DNA of 64,000 nt from an uncultured Collinsella sp. (GCA_958443265.1 CAUCKA010000001.1:62001-126000); one strand, 5' to 3'; counted from the first letter of the stretch, positions 25,113-33,955 are shown. Numbers and translations are program-made. Notes: generated by a model from the sequence alone, not told the origin.

Positions 25113-25450
25113 GGAACCTCCTTTCCAGCTTGATTGAGTATAAAAAAAGTATAGTCCACGCCTAAGCATCCCTATTGCGTTTATGAAAAGTTCGAGAAAG
25201 ATATAATTAAAAAACGCTTCTCTTTATCAACTAGAGCGCTCTAAATGAATATGCATTCGAATAATGTGGTATTGAGCAAATTGATCGGCTCGAAGATGGG
25301 GTTGGGCCGTTTTGCCGCCCAGCGAACTGAATCTCATGCGCTGCGTTTCCCCAGATAAAACCTACCAAACAAACCTGTCCCTTTTTGGTAGGTTTTTGCC
25401 TTGGGAGCGGTACCATACAGGCAATGTTTAAACGAGAAAGGTGGGCTCCC
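25113..25450. other. Divergent regulatory region with an orphan terminator
   Basis: About 338 bp between the GntR gene and glk, no gene seen. Contains the GntR promoter area, an AGAGCGCTCT palindrome near 25232, and a terminator-like hairpin at 25357-25395 directed toward glk. A plus-strand transcript starting around 25210-25260 would end there, so a short RNA or an attenuated leader is possible. Confidence 0.45.
25357..25395 (+). terminator. Terminator-like hairpin upstream of glk
   Basis: AAAACCTACCAAA (25357-25369) pairs with TTTGGTAGGTTTT (25383-25395), followed by TGCC. No plus-strand gene lies before it; the glk start is 56 bp further on. Confidence 0.65.
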
Positions 25451-26404
25451 ATGGAACCTAAGCAGTACTACATCGGCATTGACGTCGGCGGCACTTCGGT
25501 TAAGGAGGGCCTGTTCGACGAAGACGGTAACCTGCTTGCCAAGGCCAGCGTGCCTACGCCTCCCATCGTTGACGCTGCGGGCTTTGCCGCGGTGACCGAG
25601 GCTATCGACCAGGTGGTCGCCAAAGCCCAGATTCCGCGTGCCTTTGTGGCGGGTATTGGCCTGGCCGTTCCGTGTCCCATCCCGGCTTCGGGCGATGCTA
25701 AGGTCAAGGCCAACATTGCCATTAACCTGCCCGAGCTTAAGATCGCCATTCAGGAGCACTGCCCCGACGCGGTCGTTAAGTACGAAAACGATGCCAACGC
25801 CGCTGCCATGGGCGAGGCCTGGCTCGGCTCTGCCAAGGGCGTGCAGAACGTCGTGATGGTCACCATCGGTACCGGCGTGGGCGGCGGCGTTATCGTTAAC
25901 GGCGACGTGGTGTCGGGCGTTGTGGGTGCCGGCGGCGAGATTGGCCACATGTGCCTGAACCCGGCTGAGGAGCGCACCTGCGGCTGCGGCGGCCATGGCC
26001 ACCTGGAGCAGTATTCCAGCGCTACCGGCGTGGTGAGCAACTATCTTGCCGAGTGCGAGAAGGCGGGCGTCGACTCCATCGAGCTCACCGGCCCCTCCGA
26101 TTCCAAGGACGTGTTCCAGGCCTGTCGCGAGGGTGACAAGCTCGCGCTAGCCGCGGCCGATACCATGGCCGACTATCTCGGCCGCGCTCTGGCGCTTATC
26201 GCCAACGTGGTCGACCCCGAGATGTTCCTGATCGGCGGCGGCGCATCCGCCTCGGCCGATGTCTACCTCGACAAGGTCCGCGAGCACTTTAAGCAGTACG
26301 CGCTTTCTGCCTCGCGCGAGACGCCCATTAAGGTCGCCTCGCTCGGCAACGACGCCGGCATCATCGGTGCCGCCTACGTAGCCCTGCGCGCCGCCGGCAA
26401 ATAG
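25451..26404 (+). CDS. glk: ROK-family glucokinase
   Basis: 317 residues from ATG 25451 (GAAAGGTGGG upstream). Phosphorylates glucose with ATP. ROK features: phosphate-binding IGIDVGGTSVKEGLF at the N-terminus, ENDANAAAMGE with the catalytic Asp, TIGTGVGGGVIVNG, the sugar-binding GAGGEIGHM, and the zinc site CGCGGHGHLEQY. The form lacks the N-terminal DNA-binding domain of ROK repressors, so it is an enzyme. Divergent from the GntR-manA unit, with which it may be coregulated. Confidence 0.92.
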   Translation: MEPKQYYIGIDVGGTSVKEGLFDEDGNLLAKASVPTPPIVDAAGFAAVTEAIDQVVAKAQIPRAFVAGIGLAVPCPIPASGDAKVKANIAINLPELKIAIQEHCPDAVVKYENDANAAAMGEAWLGSAKGVQNVVMVTIGTGVGGGVIVNGDVVSGVVGAGGEIGHMCLNPAEERTCGCGGHGHLEQYSSATGVVSNYLAECEKAGVDSIELTGPSDSKDVFQACREGDKLALAAADTMADYLGRALALIANVVDPEMFLIGGGASASADVYLDKVREHFKQYALSASRETPIKVASLGNDAGIIGAAYVALRAAGK

Positions 26405-26407
26405 CTA

Positions 26408-26437
26408 GTGCAAGGAGGCCAGGTTACTTTGCACTAA
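26408..26437. repeat. Second dispersed repeat family, inverse copy
   Basis: AGTGCAAGGAGGCCAGGTTA followed by CTTTGCACT: ends AGTGCAA and TTTGCACT are near-complementary, and CAGGTTACTTTG (26420-26431) is the exact reverse complement of 20037-20048. Confidence 0.45.
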
Positions 26438-26570
26438 CATGGTGCGAAAGGGATAGACTTTGCTCCAACGCCTGCTCCAAATTGTGCCGCGGCCCTTCCG
26501 TGCCCAAGGGTTCGCCGCCAGCGTGCTACCATAGCTACGTCCAAGTACACATATCAAGTGGAGGATATCC

Positions 26571-27494
26571 ATGGCAAACGTTCTTGTCTTTGGTCACCAG
26601 AACCCCGATAACGACGCCATCATGAGCGCCGTCGTCCTGTCCCAGCTGCTCAACCAGGTTGAGTATGCCGGCAACACCTACGAGGCCTGCGCGCTGGGCC
26701 AGCTTCCGGCCGAGTCCGCCAAGCTGCTCGCCGACGCCGGCATTGCCGAGCCCCGCGTGATCGAGTCCGTCGAGGCCGGTCAGCTCGTCGTCCTCACCGA
26801 CCACAACGAGTCCGCCCAGTCCGTCGCCGGCCTTAAGGACGCCACGGTCTTTGGCGTTGTCGACCATCACCGCATCGGCGACTTCGAGACTGCCGGTCCG
26901 CTGCACTACATCTGCCTGCCCTGGGGCTCCAGCTGCACCATCGTCACCAAGCTCGCCGGCGTGCTCGGCGTTGAGCTTTCCGACGTTCAGGCCAAGCTGC
27001 TGCTCTCGGCCATGATGACCGACACGCTCATGCTCAAGAGCCCCACCACCACCGATGTCGACCGCGCCGTCGCTGCTAAGCTCGGCGAGCAGGTGGGCGT
27101 CGACCCGGTCAAGTTTGGCATGGAGGTCTTCCTCACCCGCCCGTCCGGCTCCTTTACCGCAGCCGAGATGGTCGGCAACGACATCAAGATGTTCGAGCCC
27201 GCTGGCAAGAAGCTGCTCATCGGCCAGTACGAGACTGTCGACAAGAGCCGTGCGCTTGGCATGATTGACGAGATCCGCGAGGCCATGCGCGCCTATGCCG
27301 CCGAGAAGGGTGCCGACGGCATCGTCCTGTGCATCACCGACATCATGGAGGAGGGCTCGCAGGTCCTGCTCGAGGGTGAGACCGAGGCCGCTCAGAAGGG
27401 CCTGGGCATCGCTGACGAGCACGACGGCGTCTGGATGCCGGGCGTCCTTTCCCGCAAGAAGCAGGTCGCTGCTCCCATCATGGCCGCCTGCTAG
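26571..27494 (+). CDS. ppaC: Manganese-dependent inorganic pyrophosphatase (family II)
   Basis: 307 residues. Splits pyrophosphate to drive biosynthesis. DHH-family motifs: FGHQNPDNDAI, LTDHNES, VVDHHRIGDF for the metal centre, and the C-terminal DHHA2 substrate motif SRKKQVAAPIM. No CBS or DRTGG regulatory domains, so this is the short, constitutively active form. Single gene with its own terminator. Confidence 0.95.
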   Translation: MANVLVFGHQNPDNDAIMSAVVLSQLLNQVEYAGNTYEACALGQLPAESAKLLADAGIAEPRVIESVEAGQLVVLTDHNESAQSVAGLKDATVFGVVDHHRIGDFETAGPLHYICLPWGSSCTIVTKLAGVLGVELSDVQAKLLLSAMMTDTLMLKSPTTTDVDRAVAAKLGEQVGVDPVKFGMEVFLTRPSGSFTAAEMVGNDIKMFEPAGKKLLIGQYETVDKSRALGMIDEIREAMRAYAAEKGADGIVLCITDIMEEGSQVLLEGETEAAQKGLGIADEHDGVWMPGVLSRKKQVAAPIMAAC

Positions 27495-27514
27495 GTTTTG
27501 TTGACCTAACACCG

Positions 27515-27554
27515 ACGACCGGACCGCGGACGCCCCGCGCTCCGGTCGTTTTTT
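27515..27554 (+). terminator. Terminator of ppaC
   Basis: CGACCGGA (27515-27522) pairs with TCCGGTCG (27541-27548), with extra GC pairing inside, then TTTTTT. Confidence 0.85.
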
Positions 27555-27688
27555 GTGCGCGGGACCGCGTCCCCTATTGGACAGGGGCGCTCGCACCGTT
27601 GAGCAAATAATGTTCAACCTGTGGTTCCGCTTTTCGGCCGCGCTTGCGCGTTTGTCGCGCAGGGTAGGCTAGATGCAAGCGTAATACG

Positions 27689-27762
27689 TTGGAGCGCGGC
27701 GCCGCCATTTGGGCGGGCCGTGCTTTTTTAAGACGGGAACCTTCCCGCGAAAGGAGCCGCCC
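27689..27762 (+). promoter_or_regulatory. Structured leader of nhaA
   Basis: An imperfect GC-rich hairpin followed by TTTTTT (about 27691-27728) is succeeded by CGGGAACCTTCCCG (27734-27747) immediately before the AAAGGAG ribosome site (27750-27756). GCCGCCC next to the start codon can pair with GGGCGGG at 27711-27717, so alternative folds could hide or expose the start. Confidence 0.4.
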
Positions 27763-29121
27763 ATGGCAGCAACCGAGCAGCTGTTCAACACCCGTGAGCG
27801 CAAGCGTTTTGAGCGTCACGACATTTGGGAGCGCATTGCCGAGAACGGCACGATTTCCGCCGCCGTCATGGTGATCGCCGCCATCGCCGCCGTCATCTGT
27901 GCCAACACCGATGCCTACGAGGCCATTCACCACTTTTTGGAGACCCCGCTGTATGTGGGTCTGGGCAACCTTACGGCCGGTCTCACCGTTGAGCTTTTCG
28001 TCAACGACTTCCTCATGGCGATCTTCTTTTTGCTGGTGGGCATCGAGCTCAAGTACGAGATGACGGTCGGCGAGCTCAAGAATCCGCGTCAGGCCATGCT
28101 TCCCATGCTGGCGGCCGTGGGCGGCGTCGTTGTTCCCGCCTGCATCTACCTGATCTTTAACCATGCCGGCGCCCGCAACGGTTGGGCTATCCCCATGGCA
28201 ACCGATATTGCCTTTGCGCTGGGCGTGCTGTCGCTTTTGGGCAACCGCGTGCCCAACGGCGTGCGCGTGTTCTTCTCGACGCTCGCCATCGCCGACGACC
28301 TGATCTCCATCGCCGCCATCGCCATCTTCTACGGTCAGAGCCCCAATCCGTTTTGGTTGGGCGCCGCCGCGCTTGTGACCTGCGCGCTCGTGTGGCTCAA
28401 CAAGACGCAGCATTACCGCCTTGCCCCGTATTCGGTACTGGGTCTGCTGCTGTGGTTTTGCATGTTCAAGAGCGGCGTACATGCCACGCTTGCTGGCGTC
28501 ATCCTAGCCTTTACCATCCCGGCCAAGTGCGGCGTCAAACTCGATAGCCTCACCGATTGGTTGGGCGAGTGCCTGCCGTTGCTCGATGACCGCTACGACG
28601 ACGAGGCGCACATCCTGGGCCAGCACGACTTTACCGTCTCGACCACCAGGGTCGAGCGCGTCATGCACCGCGTGACCCCGCCGCTCATCCGTATGGAGCG
28701 TCTGATCTCCACGCCGGTCAACTTTGTGATCCTGCCGATCTTTGCGTTCGTGAACGCACAGGTTCGCCTGGTGGGCGTGGATATGAGCACGTTGCTCACC
28801 GACCCGGTGACACTCGGCGTGTACTTTGGCATGCTGCTGGGCAAGCCGATCGGCATCTTTGGCATGACGTTCGCCTTGGTCAAGTTCAAGGCCTGCGAGC
28901 TGCCGCGCAACGTCAACTGGCACATGATCGCCGGTGTGGGCATTCTGGGCGGCATCGGCTTTACGATGTCGATCCTTATCAGCGGCCTCGCTTTCCCGAC
29001 GGCCCAGTTCGAGGTCCTGGCTGCCAAGGCCGCCATCCTTGCCGGTTCGGTCACCGCTGCCGTGCTCGGCATGATCTACATGAGCGTGGTCTGCAAGCAC
29101 CCCGCGTCCAAAGACGAGTAA
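27763..29121 (+). CDS. nhaA: Na+/H+ antiporter NhaA
   Basis: 452 residues from ATG 27763 (AAAGGAG upstream). Exchanges sodium or lithium for protons across the membrane. About twelve helices; signature IPMATDIAFALGVLSLLGNRVP, and the ion-binding pair of aspartates in STLAIADDLISIAAIAIFY. The C-terminal half has GGIGFTMSILISGLAF. A cytoplasmic loop (DDEAHILGQHDFTVSTTRVERV) and an N-terminal tail of about 25 residues make it longer than E. coli NhaA (388), as in many actinobacterial forms. Single gene; the leader may be regulatory. Confidence 0.95.
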   Translation: MAATEQLFNTRERKRFERHDIWERIAENGTISAAVMVIAAIAAVICANTDAYEAIHHFLETPLYVGLGNLTAGLTVELFVNDFLMAIFFLLVGIELKYEMTVGELKNPRQAMLPMLAAVGGVVVPACIYLIFNHAGARNGWAIPMATDIAFALGVLSLLGNRVPNGVRVFFSTLAIADDLISIAAIAIFYGQSPNPFWLGAAALVTCALVWLNKTQHYRLAPYSVLGLLLWFCMFKSGVHATLAGVILAFTIPAKCGVKLDSLTDWLGECLPLLDDRYDDEAHILGQHDFTVSTTRVERVMHRVTPPLIRMERLISTPVNFVILPIFAFVNAQVRLVGVDMSTLLTDPVTLGVYFGMLLGKPIGIFGMTFALVKFKACELPRNVNWHMIAGVGILGGIGFTMSILISGLAFPTAQFEVLAAKAAILAGSVTAAVLGMIYMSVVCKHPASKDE

Positions 29122-29138
29122 AAGCACATACAAGTTTG

Positions 29139-29176
29139 AAAACGCCGCCTGTGAACATCATCACAAGCGGCGTTTT
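29139..29176 (+). terminator. Terminator of nhaA
   Basis: AAAACGCCGC (29139-29148) pairs with GCGGCGTTTT (29167-29176); TGTGA/TCACA pair inside. Confidence 0.85.
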
Positions 29177-29206
29177 AGTCATTGGGGACGTTCTTAAATG
29201 ACTAGG
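29177..29206. repeat. REP-like unit, AATGACTAG family
   Basis: One clean unit, AGTCATTGGGGACGTTCTTA then AATGACTAG; its ends AGTCATT and AATGACT are complementary. It sits between the nhaA terminator and the end of a minus-strand gene. Confidence 0.65.
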
Positions 29207-29207
29207 T

Positions 29208-29462
29208 TTATTCCACGGTGCCGTAGACGGCGCCCCAGCCGTGGGCGGCCAAGGCGGAGTTGAGCTGGTCGCAAAGCGATTGGCGGTCGTAGTAGCCGGG
29301 CGGCAAAAGGTTCACGATTTCCATGAGGTCGGGCGCGAGGTCCAAGATCTCGGCCTGCACGATGAGATCCAGGCGGTCGATGGCGTGGCGGTCGTAAAAC
29401 AGCCCATCGACCAGGCGCTGCAGGTCGCCGAATTCCTCGGCCTGGAACGATCCGTACTCCAT
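29208..29462 (-). CDS. Small conserved hypothetical protein
   Basis: 84 residues from ATG 29462 (AAGGAGG 4 bases upstream; ATG 29513 is a weaker alternative). Acidic N-terminal helix, then LDLAPDLMEIVNLLPPGYYDRQSLCDQLNSALAAHGWG and YGTVE at the end. The LPPGYYxRQ...DQLNS block looks conserved but I know no function for it. No membrane segment. Confidence 0.6.
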   Translation of the reverse strand: MEYGSFQAEEFGDLQRLVDGLFYDRHAIDRLDLIVQAEILDLAPDLMEIVNLLPPGYYDRQSLCDQLNSALAAHGWGAVYGTVE

Positions 29463-29612
29463 AGTGCCTCCTTGGGCGCCCCACGCCGGCATGCGCGGCG
29501 ATTCGTAATTCATTGCGATGTACTTAATCTATCACGGCTTCATAACGTTGCGGCGGTGGCGGTCTATACTTAGACGAACTGCAACGTACCGCTTCGCGAA
29601 AGGTCGCACCCC

Positions 29613-30917
29613 ATGCAGACGATCTACCAGAAGATGGAAACCACCGAACTCGATGCCGCCATCGAGGCGCTCAAAGCCGAGGTCGCCGAGGTCAAGGCCA
29701 AGGGCCTGGCGCTCGATATGGCCCGCGGCAAGCCGTCGCCCGCCCAGGTTGACATCTCGCGCCCCATGCTCGATATCCTCAATGCCGATGCCGATCTGCA
29801 CGACGGCAACGTCGACTGCTCCAACTACGGCTGTTTTGAGGGCATTCCCTCGGCACGCAAGCTGGCGGGGGAGTTCCTGGGTTGCCCCGCCGAGCAGACG
29901 CTCGTACTGGGTTCGTCGAGCCTTTTGATCGAGCATGACATCGCCGGCATGTTCTGGCGTTGCGGTTCGTGCGGCAGCGAGCCCTGGGACGCCTACGAGG
30001 CCGCGCACGACGGCAAGAAGGTCAAGTTCCTGTGCCCCGTTCCCGGCTACGATCGCCACTTTGGCATCACCGCCGACTTGGGTATCGAGAACGTCCCCGT
30101 CGCGATGACCGACAACGGCCCCGACATGGACGAGATCGAGCGCCTGGTTGCCGCTGACGACTCCATTAAGGGTATCTGGTGCGTGCCCAAGTATTCCAAC
30201 CCCACGGGCATCACCTTTAGCGAGGACACCGTGCGTCGCCTGGTCGAGATGCCCACGGCCGCGCCCGATTTCCGCATCTTCTGGGACAACGCCTACTGCG
30301 TGCACGACCTGTACGACGAGACCGACGAGCTCGCCAACATCTTTGACCTCGCTCGCGCGGCGGGCACCGAGGACCGCGTGGTGGCCTTTGCCTCGACGTC
30401 CAAGATTACCTTCCCGGGCGCCGGCATCGGCTTTATCGGTGCGAGCCCCGTGGTCATCGCCGAGTTCTCCAAGCGCCTGAAGGCCGGCCTCATCAGCGCC
30501 GACAAGCTCAACCAACTGCGTCACGTGCGCTTCCTTCCCACCATCGAGGCGGTCAAGGAGCACATGAAAAAGCACGCCGAGTTCCTGCGTCCGCGCTTTG
30601 AGGCCGTCGAGCGCAAACTCACCGAGGGCTTGGGCGACACGGGTTGCGCCACCTGGACGCATCCCCGCGGCGGCTACTTTGTGAGCTTCGATGGCCCCGA
30701 GGGCTCGGCCCAGAAGGTCGCCGCGCTTTGCGCCGACTTGGGCGTCAAGCTCACACCGGCCGGTGCTACCTGGCCCTATGGCAAGGACCCGCGCGACACC
30801 AACATCCGCATCGCGCCGAGCTATCCCACGGTCGAGGACCTGGAGGCTGCGCTCGATGTGCTGGTGCTGGCCGTTAAGCTTGTCGCTGCCGAGCTTGCGC
30901 GTGCCGAGCGCGCCTAA
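29613..30917 (+). CDS. Aspartate aminotransferase, class Ic
   Basis: 434 residues. Transfers the amino group between aspartate and 2-oxoglutarate. It belongs to the subgroup typified by corynebacterial AspT: MARGKPSPAQVDISRPML, NYGCFEGIPSARKLAGEFL, VPKYSNPTGITFSEDTV, WDNAYCVHDLYDE, and the PLP lysine in FASTSKITFPGAGIGF. Length fits the subgroup (about 425-435). Stands 52 bp before the STAS gene. Confidence 0.92.
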   Translation: MQTIYQKMETTELDAAIEALKAEVAEVKAKGLALDMARGKPSPAQVDISRPMLDILNADADLHDGNVDCSNYGCFEGIPSARKLAGEFLGCPAEQTLVLGSSSLLIEHDIAGMFWRCGSCGSEPWDAYEAAHDGKKVKFLCPVPGYDRHFGITADLGIENVPVAMTDNGPDMDEIERLVAADDSIKGIWCVPKYSNPTGITFSEDTVRRLVEMPTAAPDFRIFWDNAYCVHDLYDETDELANIFDLARAAGTEDRVVAFASTSKITFPGAGIGFIGASPVVIAEFSKRLKAGLISADKLNQLRHVRFLPTIEAVKEHMKKHAEFLRPRFEAVERKLTEGLGDTGCATWTHPRGGYFVSFDGPEGSAQKVAALCADLGVKLTPAGATWPYGKDPRDTNIRIAPSYPTVEDLEAALDVLVLAVKLVAAELARAERA

Positions 30918-30968
30918 CGCGCGGCTTCCCGTACTATCCGCACTTTCGATACGTAAAGGAGCGTATAC

Positions 30969-31283
30969 ATGGATTTGGGTATTTCCACCAACCCCACGCC
31001 AGAGCTCTACACCATTAAGGTCACCGGCGAGATTGATATTTCTAACGCCGATAGCCTGCGCAATGCCATCGACCTGGCGCTCGAGCAGCCCACTGAGGCC
31101 GTTGAGCTCGATTTTGCCCAGGTGAGCTACATCGATTCGACGGGCATTGGCGTGCTCGTGGGCGCCGCGCACCACGCGGTCGACCACGGTAAGCGCTTTA
31201 GCTGCACCAATGTGCAGCCTCCGGTGATGCGCGTGGTTCAGCTGTTGGGTGTCGACCAGGAGATTTCGATCACCGCTGCATAA
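30969..31283 (+). CDS. STAS-domain protein, anti-sigma factor antagonist type
   Basis: 104 residues, a single STAS domain: YTIKVTGEIDISNADSLRNAI and the conserved DFAQVSYIDSTGIGVLVGAAHHA, in which Ser of IDSTG is the residue phosphorylated by an anti-sigma kinase in SpoIIAA/RsbV proteins. Its kinase/anti-sigma partner and sigma factor are not nearby, so the target is unknown. AAAGGAG lies upstream of ATG 30969. Confidence 0.88.
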   Translation: MDLGISTNPTPELYTIKVTGEIDISNADSLRNAIDLALEQPTEAVELDFAQVSYIDSTGIGVLVGAAHHAVDHGKRFSCTNVQPPVMRVVQLLGVDQEISITAA

Positions 31284-31436
31284 TCTTGGCCCCCAAAAGG
31301 GCGTGCCGTTTGGCATATGTTTGTGATGCGCTCGGACGTTTTGGCGTCCGGGCGCTATACTTGACCGAATGAATAGACGAGTTCCGGCCGAATGGCGCGG
31401 TGCGGGCTCGACTCACATCGAGCCTTGGAGGTATGT

Positions 31437-32009
31437 GTGTTTGGTATTGGAGAGGGTGAGCTCGCGATCATCGTGGTCTTCGGCTTTTTGCTGTTTGGCC
31501 CGGATAAGCTCCCGCAGATGGGCCGCACGATCGGCCGTGCCATCCGTCAGTTCCGCGAGACGCAGGAAAAGATGACGGCCGTTGTTCAGTCCGAGATTAT
31601 CGATCCGGTAAGCGAGGCCGCGTCGGCGCCGGTCAAGCCCAAGAAGGCCGCTGCGACCGACGACGATTCCGATGCGGACGAGGAGGCCGCCGAGACGGCT
31701 GCGCCAGCAAAGAAGGAGACCTTCGCCGAGCGCCGTGCCCGCCTTGCTGCCGAGAAGGCTGCAAGCGAGGGTGCCGCTGAGGGCGAGGCCGCTGCCGAGG
31801 AGGCCGAGAGTGCAGAGCCCGCCGCCGCTGTCGAGCCCGAGCCTGCTGCAGAGCCCGAGCCCGAGCCCGAGCCGGCAGAGCCCACGACGGCCGACCTCTA
31901 CGCCCGTCGTCCCCGCAAGCGCAAAGCCGTCGCCGACCAGCTCGCTCGCGAGCTCGAGGCCGAGGACGACACTGCTGCCGCCGACGCCTCGAAGGGAGGC
32001 GATGAGTAA
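31437..32009 (+). CDS. Twin-arginine translocase subunit, TatA/TatB family
   Basis: 190 residues from GTG 31437 (TGGAGG upstream). One N-terminal membrane helix (GELAIIVVFGFLLFGPDKLPQMGR) with the FGPDKLP hinge, then the amphipathic helix (TIGRAIRQFRETQEKM) of Tat A/B proteins. The rest is a long charged, Ala/Glu/Pro-rich tail (EPEPAAEPEPEPEP) with a basic end. Glu in the helix start and the long tail favour TatB-like, but A and B cannot be told apart firmly. The stop overlaps the tatC start by one base. Confidence 0.88.
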   Translation: MFGIGEGELAIIVVFGFLLFGPDKLPQMGRTIGRAIRQFRETQEKMTAVVQSEIIDPVSEAASAPVKPKKAAATDDDSDADEEAAETAAPAKKETFAERRARLAAEKAASEGAAEGEAAAEEAESAEPAAAVEPEPAAEPEPEPEPAEPTTADLYARRPRKRKAVADQLARELEAEDDTAAADASKGGDE

Positions 32010-32800
32010 TGCCTATCGGACCTGCGCGCATGCCGATCTTCGATCACCTGGGAGAGCTCCGTCGCCGCTTGACCATCGTGGTCGTGTCGGTATTTGCCGC
32101 AGCCATCGTGCTGTATTTCGCCACGCCCGTGGTGCTCGACATCCTGGAAGACCCCATCCGCTCCTTTGTGCCGGACGGTAAGTTCTACATCACCACCACG
32201 CTCGGCGGCTTTGGCCTGCGCTTCTCGCTGGCCATCAAGATGGCCGTGGTCATGTGCACGCCCATGATCATTTGGCAGATCCTGGCATTTTTCCTGCCGG
32301 CGCTGCGTCCCAACGAGCGCAAATGGGTCGTGCCCACGGTGCTCGCCTCGACGGTGCTGTTCTTCCTGGGCGCTATCTTCTGCTACTTCATCATTATCCC
32401 GGCAGGCTTTGAGTGGCTCATCGGCGAGACCTCGGCCGTTGCTACGGCGCTGCCCGATCTGGAGAACTACGTTAACATGGAGCTGCTCTTTATGATCGGC
32501 TTTGGTGTGGCGTTTGAGCTGCCGCTCATCATCTTCTACCTGTCTGTTTTCCACATCGTGTCCTACGCGGCCTTCCGCAGCGCCTGGCGCTACGTGTACG
32601 TAGGCCTGCTCGTGGGTTCGGCTGTGATCACGCCCGACGGTTCGCCCGTCACCCTGGGCCTTATGTACGGCGCCCTGCTCTCGCTCTACGAGATCTCGCT
32701 CGCTATCGCCCGCGTGGTCATTACCGCGCGCGAGGGCAAGGAGGGCCTGTTCGTGAGCCGTCTGGACCTGTTCTCGGACGACGAGGACGACGAGGAGTAA
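32009..32800 (+). CDS. tatC: Sec-independent translocase TatC
   Basis: 263 residues. Receptor for twin-arginine signal peptides. Six helices; the N-terminal MPIFDHLGELRRRL motif, the periplasmic-loop F/P region (FLPALRPNERKWV), and SAVITPDGSPVTLGLMYGALLSLYE near the end are all present. Acidic C-terminal tail (DDEDDEE). Translationally coupled to the TatA/B gene. Followed at once by hypA-hypB, which fits export of a Tat-dependent hydrogenase made elsewhere in the genome. Confidence 0.95.
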   Translation: MPIGPARMPIFDHLGELRRRLTIVVVSVFAAAIVLYFATPVVLDILEDPIRSFVPDGKFYITTTLGGFGLRFSLAIKMAVVMCTPMIIWQILAFFLPALRPNERKWVVPTVLASTVLFFLGAIFCYFIIIPAGFEWLIGETSAVATALPDLENYVNMELLFMIGFGVAFELPLIIFYLSVFHIVSYAAFRSAWRYVYVGLLVGSAVITPDGSPVTLGLMYGALLSLYEISLAIARVVITAREGKEGLFVSRLDLFSDDEDDEE

Positions 32801-32806
32801 ATCGGT

Positions 32807-33163
32807 ATGCACGAGGTTGGCATTGTCAACGGCATACTCGATACAGTGATTCGCGCGGCGCGTGGGGCGGGGGCCTCGCGCGCCGTTTTGGTAACGCTGC
32901 GTATCGGGGATATGACCGAGGTCGTGCGCGAGGCGCTCGACTTTGCGTGGGAGACGTTTCGCGACGAGGACCCGCTCACGCGCGGCTGCGCGCTTGCCGT
33001 GGAGGAGGTCCATCCACAAAGCGAGTGCCTGGACTGCGGCGAGGTCTTTGAGCACGACCGCTTTCATTGCCGCTGCCCCCAATGTGGCGGCGCCAACGTG
33101 CGCCTACTGCACGGCCGCGAGCTCGACATCGCAAGTATCGAAATCGAAACCCCCGACGATTAG
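32807..33163 (+). CDS. hypA: Hydrogenase nickel incorporation protein HypA
   Basis: 118 residues. Delivers nickel to [NiFe]-hydrogenase (or urease) maturation. MHEVGIV at the start holds the nickel-binding His2-Glu3; two CxxC pairs (CLDCG and CPQCG, about residues 75-95) form the structural zinc site. Starts 6 bp after tatC and is followed by hypB. A hydrogenase itself is not in the window. Confidence 0.93.
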   Translation: MHEVGIVNGILDTVIRAARGAGASRAVLVTLRIGDMTEVVREALDFAWETFRDEDPLTRGCALAVEEVHPQSECLDCGEVFEHDRFHCRCPQCGGANVRLLHGRELDIASIEIETPDD

Positions 33164-33217
33164 CTCGCCAGCCACCTGGGGACGGGGTATAAATGGTAGA
33201 GGTAAGGAGCGCCGAGT

Positions 33218-33901
33218 ATGGCCGATAAAACGATTGATATCGCATCGCCGATTCTGTCGCGCAATGAGCGCCTGGCAGATCAGCTGCGTCAGCGATTTAA
33301 AGAGACAAACACCTATGTGATCAACGTCTTGTCGAGCCCCGGTTCGGGCAAGACCACCACGATTTTGGGCACCAACGAGCGCCTGCGCGACAAGGCGGGC
33401 CTGCGTTGCGCCGTCATCGAGGGCGATATCGCCTCGGACGTCGACGCCATTACCATGAAGGAAGCCGGCATGCCCGCCATCCAGATCAACACGGGCGGCC
33501 TGTGCCACCTCGAGGGCAACATGATCATGGAGGCCGTTGACGCCTTCGATCAGGCTGTGGGTCTGGAAAGCATTGACGTCATCTTTATCGAAAATGTGGG
33601 TAACCTGGTCTGCCCGGTCGACTTTGACCTGGGTGAGAACCTGTCCATCATGATCCTCTCGGTGCCCGAGGGCGACGACAAGCCCATCAAGTACCCGGGC
33701 ATCTTCCAGCATGCCGGCGCGCAGCTGCTCAACAAGGTCGATGTGGCCCCGGCTTTCGATTTTGACATGGATAGGTATACTAAGACACTCGATGACCTCA
33801 ATCCGCAAGCGCCGCGGTTTGCCGTGAGCGCGCGCAAGGGCGAGGGCATGGATGCCTGGTGCGATTGGCTCATCGGGCAGATTGAGCAAGCAAGGGCGTA
33901 A
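33218..33901 (+). CDS. hypB: Hydrogenase/urease accessory GTPase HypB
   Basis: 227 residues with AAGGAG upstream. GTPase partner of HypA. P-loop SSPGSGKTTTIL, GDIASDVDA, the metal-site Cys in TGGLCHLEGNMI, ENVGNLVCPVDFDLGE, and the base-recognition NKVD. The N-terminus has no His-rich or CxxCGC nickel-storage stretch, so this is the minimal form. Cotranscribed with hypA (54-bp gap). Confidence 0.95.
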   Translation: MADKTIDIASPILSRNERLADQLRQRFKETNTYVINVLSSPGSGKTTTILGTNERLRDKAGLRCAVIEGDIASDVDAITMKEAGMPAIQINTGGLCHLEGNMIMEAVDAFDQAVGLESIDVIFIENVGNLVCPVDFDLGENLSIMILSVPEGDDKPIKYPGIFQHAGAQLLNKVDVAPAFDFDMDRYTKTLDDLNPQAPRFAVSARKGEGMDAWCDWLIGQIEQARA

Positions 33902-33955
33902 GTCGGCCGCCATAAGCGCGGGCGCAGCCGCAGAGATATGAGATAGGAGCCTCTT

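Noticed and set aside
31857..31880. Short tandem repeat in the TatA/B tail
   Set aside because: It is only the coding of a Pro-Glu-rich tail and not an independent DNA repeat.
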